A stretch of 64,000 nucleotides of DNA from Pelobates cultripes (taxonomy: Eukaryota > Chordata > Amphibia > Anura > Pelobatidae), in the NCBI GenBank assembly GCA_933207985.1, contig OW240917.1, positions 107,754,486-107,818,485 of the forward strand, in the 5' to 3' direction. The notes under the pieces were generated by a model. The model saw only the letters and a program-made list of their open reading frames with translations, made no database searches and was not told the origin of the DNA. Position numbers and translations under genes: made by a program. Each line of letters begins with the position of its first letter. The stretch's first letter is position 1. Below, in pieces: positions 44,736 through 58,521 of this stretch.

Positions 44736-45750
44736 CAGGGACGTATTAGCTGGGAGGCAAACAAGGCATTTGCCTTGGGCGGTATTTTCCAGGGGGTGGC
44801 AAAAAAAGCCGCCCCCAAATGCCCAGGGCAAATGCCTTGTTAGCCTTGCGGCTAACAGACATGCCAAGCGGGCGGTGCTGGGCGGGCGGCTGGCGAGGGA
44901 GCACTTCCTCTGAGCTGTCTGCTCAGCTCCCTCGCGCACTGCAGAGTGAGGCTGGGAGCCGAAATATGACGTCATCAACCTGGCTCCCAGCCTCACTCTG
45001 AGGCGTGCGAGGAAGCTGAGCAGACCGCTCAGAGAAAGTGCTCCCTTGCCAGCCACCCGCCCAGCGCCCAGCAGCCACTGGACCCCCAGGGAGAAAGGGA
45101 ACCCCCCCCCAGCATTCCCAAAGGTAAGGAGGCTGGAGGGGAGGGGGGTTAAAAAAAAAATGTGTTAATGTGAGTTTGTTAGTGTGTCTGTTAGTGTGTC
45201 TGCTAGTGTGTGTGTGTGTCTCTGTTAGTTTGTGTGTGTGTTTGTGTGTCTGTTAGTGTGTGTGAGTGTGTCTGTTAGTGTGTGTGTGTCTGTTAGTGAA
45301 TATGTGTGTGTGTGTCTGACTGTTAGTGTGTGTGTGTGTGACTGTTAGTGTGAGTGTGTTTGCCTGTGAGTGTGTGTGTCAGTGAGTGTTTGTGTCTGCT
45401 AGTGTGTGTCTGCTAGTGAGTGTGTGTGTCTGCCAGTGAGTGAGTGTGTCTGCTAGTGAGTGAGTGTGTTTGTGTGTGTGTGTGTGTCTGACTGTGTGTG
45501 TATGTTTGCCTGCGAGTGTGTGTGTCAGTGAGTGTGTGTGTGTCTGCTAGTGTGTGTCTGACACTGAGTGAGTGAGTGTCTGTGTGTGTCAGTGAGTTTG
45601 TGTTTCTGTTAGCTAGTGTATGCGTATCTGTCAGTGAGTGTATGTGTGTGTGTGTTTAGAAGGCGGGGCGGAGGGAAGGGATGGGTGGGGGTCGCGCGCG
45701 CGAGTAGGGCTTGGGGAGCGCTTGGGGGGCAAAACCAGGATACACCACTG
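44736..45750. mobile_element. Non-autonomous hAT-type element with 8-bp target duplication and long hairpins
   Basis: ACCATAGG is found directly before (44728-44735) and after (45751-45758) the element. The ends are CAGGGACGTATTAGC and GGATACACCACTG, imperfect inverted repeats. The left half is GC-rich with two nested hairpins: 44762-44840 (around GGCATTTGCCTTGGGCGG) and 44877-45064, a palindrome about 190 bp long with its centre near 44970. The right half is a TGTGTG-rich array (45166-45655). No transposase is present. The frames of 60 and 147 codons over the hairpin are not taken as genes. Confidence 0.88.
45166..45655 (+). repeat. TGTTAGTGTGTCTG-type minisatellite
   Basis: Imperfect units of GTGTGTCTGTTAGTGTGTGT type, about 490 bp, inside the hAT-type element. 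Probably highly variable in length. Confidence 0.93.
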
Positions 45751-46091
45751 ACCATAGGAGGAAAAAAATCTGATAGGTATTGAAATAATGATTTACTAAA
45801 AGCTGTGGAATCTGAAACCACTTGTTTTGGAGATTTTGTGTTATGAAGAAAATAGTAATTATGTAAAATGGTTTACTTTATTTTCAGATGTTGATTTTTT
45901 CCAGTCGTCACAATATCACCTCATTAATAGATAAGAATATAATTGCTCACCTATAAACCAGATTGATGTTTTGTGCATGAGTAAGTGGTTGAATTCCAGC
46001 ATCCATAGTCTATGCGCTCTAACCCAACTTTTCATCATGGACACATGCCAACTTTACTTATAGGTTGCCTGTTTCATTAAAGAAACCATAA

Positions 46092-46526
46092 AGGAACACC
46101 AAAATTGTAAAGAAAGTTAAGCAACTGTTTACTAGATATACATTCAATTAATACATGCATGAGTTTTTTATTGATGTATTCATTGGGGTATATCTTAAAA
46201 GAACTAGCAAAGGCTGCATTTCTCATAAACTGGAGCCTTAGAAAACCCTCCCCCTTTTTCCCGGAAGACTCATCACAGGGAAATAACCAGTCGAAGGCTT
46301 CCCATTTGCATGTGCGCACACGTCTGGTCTGAGGTCTGGAGGAGCTGGTCTAAGGTTTGTGCAAGAGAGAGCAGGCATACTCTAGTAGAGAAGACTGCAA
46401 ACCGCCCTGGCTGTTTGATTTAAAGCCTGGTGGGAGTTTCTTAGTTAATTTATAGAAATCTGCATTTTTAAAAACTGTGGTTAAACTGTGATACTCATAC
46501 CCCATAAAGGGGTTTGGAGTGATCCT
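46092..46526. mobile_element. T2-type MITE
   Basis: The left end reads AAGGAACACCAAAATTG after ATAA (46088-46091, a mutated TTAA). The right end reads GGAGTGATCC before TTAA (46527-46530). At 435 bp with TTAA-type ends and no coding capacity, it fits the same group as 24181-24674 and 29098-29594. Confidence 0.7.
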
Positions 46527-46530
46527 TTAA

Positions 46531-49458
46531 GTGTTTAAATACCAAGTCTTCAGGAGGAAACAGCTTATTTTACTCTACTCTCATTTTTTTTTTTGGTCAA
46601 ATCTCCTCTTTATGGTTACCATCACTTTCCCAATATCCACATCCTACATCTCCAACTCTTCCTCTTTAGCAGCATATCTTCTCAGTTTCTTTAGATACAC
46701 ATTATCTCAATTTCATCCCTGGATTCTCACATAATCCAAACGCCACGAACGACTTGGTTCATGAAACCCTGCATGACTGATTATGACTCTACTTTTGGCA
46801 AATAGTGTGCTACAATGATATCTTAATTTCCAACATGCTATTCCAAGATTCAGTGAGGCAATGACAAATAATGACATAGGTATATATATTTTAATTGATT
46901 TTGCAGTAATGTGCTAGCTTCCCTTAAGACCCCATAGATGAAAAATGTTAAATATATAAAAACAAATAGGATCGAATGTCAGATACGAGCAAGTGTAAGT
47001 GTGTAGTCTGTTGTAGTCTTTTACTAGAATAACTAAATGACATTTGCCAAACAGTGAGGAGGGAAATGCTAGATACAATATCTTACTGTTTGGACATGTA
47101 CATTATCAACGTAAAGAATTCCTAATTAAATTCTTCAGTCAAGTCATATTCATTTGTGGCACTGGCATGATTAACCCTTCTAAGTGACAAACAAAACAAA
47201 GGCGTACAGTAAAAAAAATCTATGTTAACCGTAAAAGGAGACTGTAAATGTTCTGCAGTGGAAAGTGTAGGAGCTTATTTACAGATGTATAAAAATACAT
47301 TTCATTGTGAGCATTGTTGAGAGTTTGCCAGGAAGAATTCTCCATCCTACGAACCCACTCAAATGCTGCTGCCATCTAACAAAGCCAATAATACCACAGA
47401 GTCAGTGTATTATATGGGTTGAATGCAGCTCATAGCATTAGCCCAGATATCAATCAGCAATTAAATATTAATAATCTGACATTTGTTTTTGGATTCTATA
47501 GTAGATTGTATTTACAAATATCAAATGTCAGTGTATATATATATATTTAAACATTTTTTACCTTTCCATGAAAACATTATGATTTTCCATTACATTCACA
47601 CACCCTTATAATTTTTATTAGTATGTTTAGTATTTTTTTTAATATTTGTGCTCACTCTTACAGGTTTGGCCGCACATGAGTTCTAGCACAACTAAACTAA
47701 CTGTGGGTGGGAGGGGGTGTTCTGAACTATATATATTCACCTTGCTTGCAGACTAGACTTTGATACAGGGAGATATTTTTTGCAGGTTTAACCACATGTT
47801 GTGTTATGTGGTTCCCATACATCACAAATATCACCATTACCACCAGCCCTCCCCTGATGCTTTGCCAGCAATATGGCTGTAAGAGCCATATGGAGGATAT
47901 GATCCACAACATCTCGAGTATGGAAGTTTGCCTACCACTTCTCTAGAATCTATTTATAGTTTTGTGAGTTCATAGAATGTTTCCACTGTATTTTATACTC
48001 TTTGTATTGGTTTTACCCATGCATAGACTCTGTTATACATTTGTAAAATTACTTTAACTCCGTCATATGTGTTTGCCAGTCTGCCACACAACAGATTTAA
48101 TAGAGGTTCCTCAGCTATATATATTTTGCTTAAGGAAATTATGCACATAAAAAATACAGCAGCCATACAATTATGTTGCTGCCCCAATGTGATTAAACCC
48201 CTAACTATCTGAAAGCAATAAAATTTGTGACATTATTTTCCATATTGTTTCTCCTTTCACCACTATTTAGAGAGGACTTGTCTCGGGTTACTAGAAGTCA
48301 ACTAATTTGGTAAGTCTTTCATGAAGTCCAAAACCTGACTGTCCTGATGACTCTGAGACAGTTGTTATATATACCTTGATATATCCATGGCAAAGCAACA
48401 GCCTGTGAGGGGAGGGGGTCCCCAATAAATAGGCATAATAACCCCTCCCCCAACTCCAGGCTAATGCCTTCTTATTGGCGGTCAGGGAAATTAACCGATA
48501 TAAATATAATTATATGGAAGCAAGTCGGTCAAGGTGTGCTGAAACCGACGGGTAGCAAAGTCTGTAAGAAAGAGGCAAAAAATAAAAAAATACACATCTT
48601 CTTATTTACAAAATATTTAATCATTTATTACCAGCAGTAAACAGATAGTTTCCAATAGCCGATCCTCCTACTAATATGTGAGGGAATGTCGTGACTAGAC
48701 GCTGCACAAGTTGCACCTACGCTAAAAAAAGTCCTGAGAAAGAGGAATGGATAAACCCTATCTTAACTAACAGAATCCTAATGTAGAGGATACGTTTACC
48801 ATGCAAAATTAGCAAAGGTAATGGCATGGTACTCCTCTCACCAGCCCTTTCTGTTAGTGACCAAACATATAAATCTCATCTTTGTCCAGGTGTAGATGTC
48901 AGCTATGTCTCTAAGGATGTACCACATGATACTATTCCTGCCTTTCTGGAGCAATATACAAAAAGGGCGTCTGGTTATACGATCCTGGCACCTATAATCA
49001 ACCAATTAATGAACAGTGGGAATGCAGGAATTTAGGAAACAACAATGCTAATTATCATAAGAATTTATTAAGTAGTATAAAATTAAATTGCTGCCACTCT
49101 CTTCTGTTGCAATCACTGGTTATCCTTGCATCATGTTGTGGCTTAACAATCTTCTGGGCTCACTTCCAGTTATCCAGTATACTGTGCAGATACCCGAGTA
49201 CTCACACAGTGAAAGCATGCAATCTGCCATAGCAGGAATAGCAGGCATACAGAAAAATCTAATTTTGAAAGTGGATAGTAGTGTAATCCACTGATAGACA
49301 CATCAATAATGACCAAGCCAGCCATGGAGAGGGAAATAAACCAACACAATAAACATGGCAAACAAAATATTACAACAGAAACATTTATACAGGAACTGTA
49401 AAAACATAGTACCACTATGGACTCAAATATTTGATTTTATCTCTACATTGATAGAAAA
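46531..49458. other. AT-rich sequence, no recognised gene
   Basis: A GC-richer patch at 48395-48560 (GGGAGGGGGTCCCC and ACCCCTCCCCCAAC) may be repeat-derived. The 69-codon frame at 48826-49035 (plus) has a protein-like composition, but I recognise no family. No repeat boundaries could be fixed. Confidence 0.5.
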
Positions 49459-49524
49459 ACCAAACGTCTGGAATAAAAGGGAATCATGACATGTCACACA
49501 TGTCATGTGTCCTTAAGGGGTTAA
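49459..49524. mobile_element. Micro-MITE of the TTAACCCCTTAAGG family, copy 2 (left end lost)
   Basis: Matches 31651-31716 almost base for base (one change, ACCAAACGTCTGG against ACCAAACTTCTGG), including CATGACATGTCACACATGTC and the end CCTTAAGGGGTTAA. The first 14 bases of the left end are missing. Confidence 0.85.
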
Positions 49525-52500
49525 ACCAGTCCAATGTATGGCATTATTACATCTGGGTTTAGCTGATATTTTGGTCTTGGGGGAAATATTCCCTTTTATC
49601 CATATTGATTTAGCGTGTCAAATCGTAATAGTAAGGAACTGGAAAAATAGTGACAACACTAGCATAAATATAGGAGAACAAATTGACTTTCAAGCTGCCA
49701 TGAAAAATGGTTTTTCCTATAATCATGGTTATGGGTTTAGATCAGTATAATGAGATTTTGTCCCCTGGTATGAAAAGAGGGAGTCATTAGAAATACAGAA
49801 ATTGTTGAGAGAAGTTTGATATTTGAATGTGGTATGTATGGATAGCTTATTTGTATTTTGTCATAATTTATTATAAAAAAATATTTATGAATCGAGTGAA
49901 AATGTTTGTAACTTATAATTTTGCTACAGAAAATATAAAAAATATATGAATAAAAAATTGTATTTATGTCCTGAGAAGCCATTCCGACAGTGGATACCAA
50001 AAGCTTAAGTAAAGTAGGTTAATCCACAGCTAGACACATCAATAATAGCCAAACCAACCACGGAACAGCAAATAAACACAGTCAAAAAACAAAAAACAAA
50101 TCTTAGATAAATACATATATCTTAATCCAAAGGTTTGCTGTGATGATGCGCCTCCGTCTTTTCACAAAAGTGAGGCGTTTCAGAGTGAAATGTATTTAGC
50201 TTGCAACCCCCCTTCTGCAGTAATGCTGTTTTTAAGTTGAGCTAATCAAAAATACATTTTAAAAGGAGAACTGTGTTCAAAGTTAGCAAGACACAGAAAC
50301 ATATCTATATACACAATTGCTGAAGCATCCATATGAGAGACCATGGATGGGGCTTACCCAGTTAATATTATAATCCACTATTAGGCATTACCTGTATATA
50401 ATCTATTTATATATATTGCATTTTATCAAAATAAAGAAACTATAAAAAAAATTTAAAGTATCAAAAAACTACTCACCCACATGGGCTTACCATTTAAATA
50501 TATTTGTAGTAATTTATCAAAACAATACTGATTTAGTCAGGTGAAGAATTTAAAAAAATGCAATAAGCAGTACCATGGCATATTATTTGCCGCGATTCAT
50601 AGTATAGTTTAAAATCATCTATGTACTATAAATCAATAAATGCCAAAGCTAAGATAACAGATGAATTAACCAACCAACCAACTAGTATAATCTTCAAACC
50701 TATTTCATATAAATAAAAGTGATAGGCACATGGGAGGGAAGAGAGAGAGCAGCCTAACACATTTTAAACTTTTGCAGAAAAATTAAAGTAACATGTTTAA
50801 CTGTCTGCAACTCAAAGATCTCATGGGTAGTTTTTGTTCATAAATCTACATCATAAACACTACATATATCAAACTGTAACAAAGTATCAAACAATCAATA
50901 CAAAATATTTACTTTTTTTTAATGCAGTTATTTTCTTCAAAACTCATAAAGCAATAACTGTACTCCATATATACTGTATATCCTGCAACATGCTAAATGC
51001 CTTTTTGGCAAGCTCTAAAAAATGTTAAGGCTGTAGTTGGGTTGCCAAACATTACTGGGAAAACGCCTGCGGCAGAGGTGCATTCCATTCATTTATACTA
51101 TTTAACATACACCTCTAGATATTGCTCCAGTTCTAAGACAGACAGACATATATTCCGTATAAGTTGAAAAGTCAGAACATAATTCTATTCCATTAATATG
51201 ATCCTTTTGTCTGGCTTGTACAGCAATAAAATGTGTTTTATTTTACCTAGTATCTCTGGGGTATATAAAAGATTATTTAAGCAGTGAACAAATTGATGAA
51301 AATGTAGTATTAGTTAATTGTATAAAACTATGGTTACGTATAGTAGCCTTGAATTGAAATTAAATATGTAACCGAAATATAATATTGCGATGCAAAAGTG
51401 CACATGAAGAATATCACAAACACTGTTGCATGTCTGAATCAGTGTCTCCAAATTAAGCACAGTATAAAAAAAGTATGTATGTTTCACGGATAGCTCATGT
51501 TAACATTAATGTATAACCTGAAATGTAGAGACCTTGTATTTGTATGCCATCTATATAATCTGAGTAAAAGTATGTGTGTGTCTAGAAAGCGTTTGTTAGT
51601 TAACAAATCCAAACAAACAGCGTCAAGACTGGTTAGCTATAAAACTAGAGAATAACAGTTTGGAGTAGCACCAATCAGTTATAAAGGATATTCATCGCTT
51701 TGAACAGTGCCCAGAGCACAGAGAAACTCATTACTAAAAATACAAAAAAATAAGGTAGATGCAGGACTCTGCTCGGAGTGGGCCATCCAGAAAAAAATCA
51801 GTGACTGAGTAAGAAAGTCATTAGTCGCAAATGCAACCAAGCCAAATTTGAAGTATCTGGATAGATCAGTAGCTAAGATGAAATAAACTGTTAATGCTAC
51901 ACAGAGAGCTCAAGTTGGGAAAAGGTAAAGATATGAATGGAGGTGGTTGCATCATGTAATGGGGCACTATTCATAGGCAGGCACTGGGAATTTGGTTAGA
52001 AATGGGTGTAGCTAAATGCAGGGTTGTTTAAGAGGTAAATCTGTTTCAGTTGGCATGATATATGAAACTGGGTCAAAGGGACCATTAACAGAAGGATTAT
52101 GGTCCTAGTAGTTAAAAACCCAGAACCCAGAAGAGCATCAATTAAAACCAATTTGATTGAAAATCCATGTAATTGTTTCAAAATAATAGTATTCATGAAA
52201 GTCCATATGTAACCTGGCAGAACTTGAGTTTGATTCCCAGAAAAAGGTCAAATATTGCAGGATCCAGATGTGTAATGTTGGTAGAGACTTGCCCTAAAAG
52301 ACTCACAACAGTAACTGCAGTGAAAGCCAGTTTTTAATACTTATGCAACTACAAATTGCTCTTTCTTAGATTTTTTGTTTGTTTAGTTAACGTATCTGTC
52401 ATATTAAAAGAATATTTTGCACCTCCAAGATATTAGTATGTTGCGTGAAACATATGGCAAGAATGCCCAAAAGCTCTTCTTTGACTCCAGGCTGTAACAT

Positions 52501-55377
52501 TACAAAATATGGAAACATCCAAGGGAAGGAGGTAAATTATAATGCAAATACAGGAAATACGGTCATTTTCTCTTCATACATTTATGCCAACTGCTGATGT
52601 AGTAGGCTATGCCTTACATGTGTTCCCAGACCCTATATATATTGCCACACAAAGCATTCTGGGATTGATCCATTTACTTAAAGGAGTAGATAGATGCATT
52701 CACACTCAATTGGACGCACAAAGAAGATAACTCTGACTGTGTAGCAGATTATAAAGATAAGGTGGAGTAAGTAGAAAGTTTATCCACACTGACTAAATAT
52801 TTTCGTTGGTTTTCATAGTACAACTTGTGTTGATAATTAATAAAACAAGGGTACTCCTTGCATCATATTTACGTACCATGTAATATTTCATATAGTTTCC
52901 TAAAACACAAATTTCGGTAATATAATAATGTTATAAGAATATTATAAAAATAAAATATAACCAGTGTGCTTCTCTTCCTTAAACACTCCTTAATGTACCA
53001 GCAAAGCCTTTAAAAGTATAGTTTTTCCAGATAAAGAAATCACCTCATCCTAAAGTAACATTAATGTGTTAAAACAAATTTCACAAGTAATCACCATTTT
53101 ACAAATAGTTTCCAGTCTCAACAATCTCACTGGCATGGTTTAGGTGTAAAACTCCCAAAGGATGCAGTTTATTTTCCATTTGATGAATTACAAACACAAT
53201 AAAGATTGACATTCCTTTAAATATTGTAAATGTTTTATTCAGTGTCCTTCCTCAGCTTGACAGCTCTTTTACTGTCGCTTGTGGTTTAGAATTTAAAACT
53301 CATGTCAATATTTACAACTGTAGATCATCTCAGCAGAATATAACAAATACATTTTTTTACATTTTCATACATTTTAATCGAATTTATATAGCAGACAACA
53401 GAACTTATTTGAAGTTGTAAATCTTACTTGAAAAACATATTTTTTACCCGTAATATAGATTACAATTAATGAAAAGACAGATTATGGTGGGAACTAGGCA
53501 AGGCATAGTAATGTGAACCCTCTAGTTCACTCCAAACTCCAAACGGACCTTTAAGGCAATGGTTCCTAACCTTTTTTGATAGGGCCTCAAATTGTATACA
53601 TGGTTTTAGGTTGACATCCATTCTAAAACTCATTCTCACTCTGCAGCTACAAAATAAGGTCAGAAGTACAAAATAAGGTCAGAGGATATTATATTTCAAA
53701 AGCATTATAATTAGTAGACAAAGCATTGTGGGTGGTTGTCAGGGCCATGGGAAAATAAGATTTTCTTGTTTCTAACAGTTTTGACCCATAAAAATTATAA
53801 TTTCATATTTTTGTGTCCTGACCCAGAAGGTACAAACGAACGCTCTAATAGTCAGTTCTGGTGAGATAATAACCATATTTGAAAGCATAAGCAAAATAAG
53901 TTGATATTGGTATTGTTTAGTGATTAAACAGGCTGTGTATAGCTCAACCTATGCATTACCCCCAAAAGAATAAGTGGGCAATCATTCATTACCAAGAGAG
54001 AAATAAAAACATGTTTGCCTGAAGTGCAGCTGCAGTAAAAAGATATAAAGTTAAGAAAAATATTAATAATACCTTGAGAACATATAATTGCCATATATGA
54101 GCAATGGCAGGCATCCAAAATGATATCAGGACAAAAAAATGTGCAGACTAGTTTCTGACAGTCATCACGGTTAAAAAGTAACAATACATTTAATAAAATT
54201 GAGAGATTGGGAAAATCAAGGAGTTTTGTAAAGTTAGTAGCTTGACATGTGCGAAGAAATGGAACTCAGGCAACACCTGGATTCTATGAAAGAACAAGTT
54301 ATTCTACATCACTGGGAGATGTAGACAGTGATTAGCAGTCATGGTGGCACTCTAAGCATTGAGTAAGGATTTTACCACCTTGGTGCCATTCTAAAAGTCT
54401 AAAAGTTTAAAACAGTGTTTGTCATGTAACAAACATACTGGGAGTAAAGTTCATATTTTCAATCTTAAGGGATGCTATGAAGAATAATTGATGAATATTG
54501 GGGAACTCCTGGGGGGATTATTGACTTAACACATAATTGTAGTGAATTGAAAAAATATTTGAAATAATTAGGCCAAAATAGCAGATTTAGTATATATTCC
54601 AACTCATCTATCGTCACATCTAGACTAATTTGGCACACATTTTCAATTATGCGTTTAGTGAATAAAGAGTTTTTATTCCAAACTCTGGATTTATAGACTG
54701 ATTCTTTGAGTCACAATAACTGAGCTGATACTTCCATTTTCTAAAAGGAATTCATGACTCATCATCATCCCCATGACACATGACACATCAGCATCTTCCT
54801 CTTCCAGCCTTGGTTTTGATTATAAAATACCCTTGAATGTACCGAATGACGTATTACTGCATATATTTACATTTTCAAGAGTGCACGAGAACTATGAATT
54901 AAAAGAGTCCATGACGTCAACGGGATAACCCAATTGGCAAGTTACTACACATCATTTGTAAAAGTGTTAACTGGTTAATATTTTGATGGATCTCAAAGTC
55001 AGCTCATTTTCAACAAAGTTATTAGTAATGATTGACAGTAATCTCTAGTGCCTACTTCGTATTTGTTGAAGGACTTACTGTGTGTTTTATGGTCCATTTT
55101 AAATATGCTTTTATATATATTTTGTAATTTTCCTACAAATAAATTGTGTTGATTTTGAGAATGAGAAATGTACTTATCCCAAATTACAGAGCAAGCAACT
55201 AGATTTTTTTTTTTTTGGGGGGGAGGGAGGTAGGGGGACACAGTAAAGAGTTTAGCACCTACAGGCACTTGAAATGTAAATCTGTTCATGTGTAGTTGGA
55301 TTGCTGTAATATAGTCTTTAACTGCTTTAGTCTTAATAAATCCATCTATATGATTCCTCAGGGGTATTTTAAAATGC
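49525..55377. other. AT-rich sequence, no recognised gene
   Basis: Nearly 6 kb without a supportable coding region. Frames on both strands stay below 95 codons. A 70-codon frame at 49538-49750 (plus) begins beside the micro-MITE and is unrecognised. 50140-50180 has a GATGCGCCTCCG stretch faintly like the ACGCGT core of the palindrome at 26609, too weak to call. Confidence 0.5.
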
Positions 55378-58300
55378 TTAAAGGGGAACTCCAGATACCA
55401 AAAGCACTTCAGCTTGCTAAAGTGTTTTATGTTTGAAAAGTGTGTCCTCTTTTTCATTTTACAAATAGTGCAGATTTCAACAGAAATTGTCACTTTTATA
55501 AATTGACCTTGTTACACCCCCTGGCTGTCAATCAGATAACCAAATGTGTTACTTCCTGGTTTGTTTAGCTCAGTAGATCTTAACTCAGGAGGTAGCAATT
55601 ATTCAGAGGACATAACTTGCAAAGATTCATTTAGCTGCATTTGGATGTTTGTGATTGGACAGAAACAGAAAGTCTGAGCTGGGCAAGTTCGCATAATACC
55701 TAATTAAACGCATGCATGTTTCTATTGAGTATATTGCTATTGGTATATTAATTTAGTCAGAAGAATGACCATTTAATATGACCCAACTAAGTACAGTACC
55801 AGTGAAATGTCTAGTCCATTTACCACTAAATGGGCACCAATACTATACAAATACAGAGCTAGTTGGACTATATACATATATATTATAGTAATTTTATATC
55901 AATTCATTTAAACAGGCATTTTGCTCTCCTGAATATCATGGCAGAATGATCTGATAATCAAATTCAAACGTGTGATATTTATTTTGACAAATTCATTATC
56001 AAATTCAGAAAATGCTAATTTGTCAGGAAGAAAAGTACAGTGCTAGCGATATAATAAATTGTTGGTATGCACAGTCATTTCACAAGAAAAATTAGTCTAT
56101 GGACTTTTTATTTTGAACTATAAGAGTGAGTGCTCTGCTCATCTCTGGCCAGTTGTAGAACATCACAAGCGTGGCTACTGCAGCTATCAATATTATTAAT
56201 ATACATGAATGGTCAGGTCACAAAAACAATCTTTGAACTTACATATAAAACTGTAATGGGTGCCAGTTATTCTGCTGGTTGAAGACAGTGTTTGATCTTC
56301 TACAGCTAGCGATGTTACATAAAAAATATATAAACAATTGGATGATAAAAAAAGCACTTGTTAAGAATTTAAAATGTTGCAGGTTGTTCTTGAATACAGA
56401 ATTAGGTAAAACGGGAATATTACTGCTGTATTTTACATAGTTTCATATTATTTCCATATGCATGGATGGTCAAGTTGCAAGATTTCTAATGTGTTTTAGT
56501 CTGTAGATCTAGGAGGGAGTTCTGCTACGGTTTAAGGAACCTTGTAGTATTTAGTTTATATAAATATGCCCAGGCACTGTCTCTTGTTCAGTGTTAAACT
56601 GTTTACTTATGGTTTAATGATGAACCAGGGTTCCTGGCAGCCTGTGACACTTCCCCAATGCTTCCCCTCAAGATAACCCTTCCATGTTATCCCAAGTAGT
56701 GATGGGTGGCAGTAACAGGCTGGGAGCGTCACATTCTGTGTACAGATCACATGACAATGCTCCCTCAACTAAGTGAGAAGGCACAGTGCTGAGCAGAGAG
56801 ATTGACTCAAAGAGGGCCCCCTCAAGGCCAGAGTCAGAGTGAAGCAATAAATTATGCTGGCTGGAAGCAGTAGCTCCTGCTGAGGATATTCCAATAGCTC
56901 TCCTGAGCTAAACCATGCATCATTGTCAGAGAGCATCAATGGTTTGAAAATGTAAATAGTTTGACTACTTGCACTGGCTGAGCACCAAGGCACTGTTGTA
57001 GCTTTCTGAAGTAGTTATGGTACCCAGAGTGTTCCTTTAACCATAACTTGCAGAAATTCTAATTCTTTATGATTCAATTTATATTATTTTAACACCAAAG
57101 GGTTAATTAAAAACAAGGATGATCTGAAAATATGAGCATGCAAGTGAACCAACAGCAAACATCATTATTTACCTCTATTTTATTGACTAGAAGCATTTAT
57201 ATAATATGTATGAAATTTCTTTAGCATTTAAAAATAGGCAGTGATGGATGTTCCTTGAAATATTTAAAGCGCCACATGAGCATTAATGGGTTTCTTCCTA
57301 AGTTACTAGAAACAGACCTTAGACGGTTTCCCAATGCAAGTTAGTCATTAAGAGCAATACAAAAGAGGAAAAAAGTTTACTTGCAACAGTTCTGTATTTT
57401 ATAACTAGCTTCAGGAAATTATTAATGGGAGGTTAGAAGGTTACACAGCAGTCTGAATATTATCCTCTGTGGGAGTAAACTGGTTATTTGGAAATCAACA
57501 AAGAAAAGTAGAGGGTTTTTTAAAGCAATGTTTAAAATCTTATATAGTCGTAAACAAAAAATAAAGTGAAATAATCTGCAAAAAGAAGCACAATTGTCAA
57601 TTTCTGAACAATTGTATTGAATTACTATCGTCTTACCATTAAGATAAATGCTTTGTATAACCTTTTAATGTTTTAACATTGTGTCTGTTATTGTCAGTAT
57701 GTAATTGTTTCAGCACACAAGCTAAATACCTGACTGCTCTGTGTATAGCAAGGCTATAAGACTGAACTATGATTATGGCCCTGACATTGCTTATGTGAAG
57801 ACTGAGGCATTGAATTTTATTTGTTTGTGAATTTTGTTTGTGCTGACAGCCTGTGATTAATGTTTTTGCTGCTGTGTCTTACGGAAAGGATAAACATGAA
57901 TTGTTTAACAAGACCCAGAATGGGGCAGGTCATTCAGTTGTGTTGATCACTAAAATCATAACAGAAATACACTTCAAAGACAAACAGAATAAATGTATTT
58001 TTAAGTTTCTACCACAGCGTAAACCCAGTACATGTAAAGAGTTGGAGAGACAGAGAAAGTGCTATTCCATCTCCCAACGACATCAATAGCATATAGCAGA
58101 TGCTGCCCTGACATGTAACTCCCACCAATCTCAGGCAGACTAAGACACATATGTCTTGTTACAGCCCTACATTTAAAGTACCCACTACCATTATTTTTAA
58201 ATAAATACATTTCATGTGAAAGATACACAGCTCGAGAAGGGGCCTATAGACATGTTCCTCCTATAAGAAAGAGGTCACAATAAATACTCATTGTATAATT

Positions 58301-58521
58301 ATGTCCCACTGTAACATATTTACATGCGATGTGATATACTTGTGTGCATATGCCTTTATTGCAGTGTGAATTGCTTTAAGTCCATATGTATTTTATTGTA
58401 AAAACTAAATAAAATATTTGGCCACATAGAGGGATTACTGCAGTACCTAAAAATCTAATTAAGACTTGATAACACTGTGCTGCTAACCGTGCACCCTGTT
58501 GCTCAAAGCAGGGCTTAATCC
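55378..58521. other. AT-rich sequence with T2-like MITE ends, no gene
   Basis: A T2-like left end (TTAAAGGGGAACTCCAGATA, TTAA at 55378-55381) without a clear right end. A T2-like right end (CCCAGAGTGTTCC before TTAA at 57037-57040) probably closes an element that began near 56617. A T/G homopolymer tract lies at 55204-55232, just upstream. No coding region is supportable. Confidence 0.5.
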
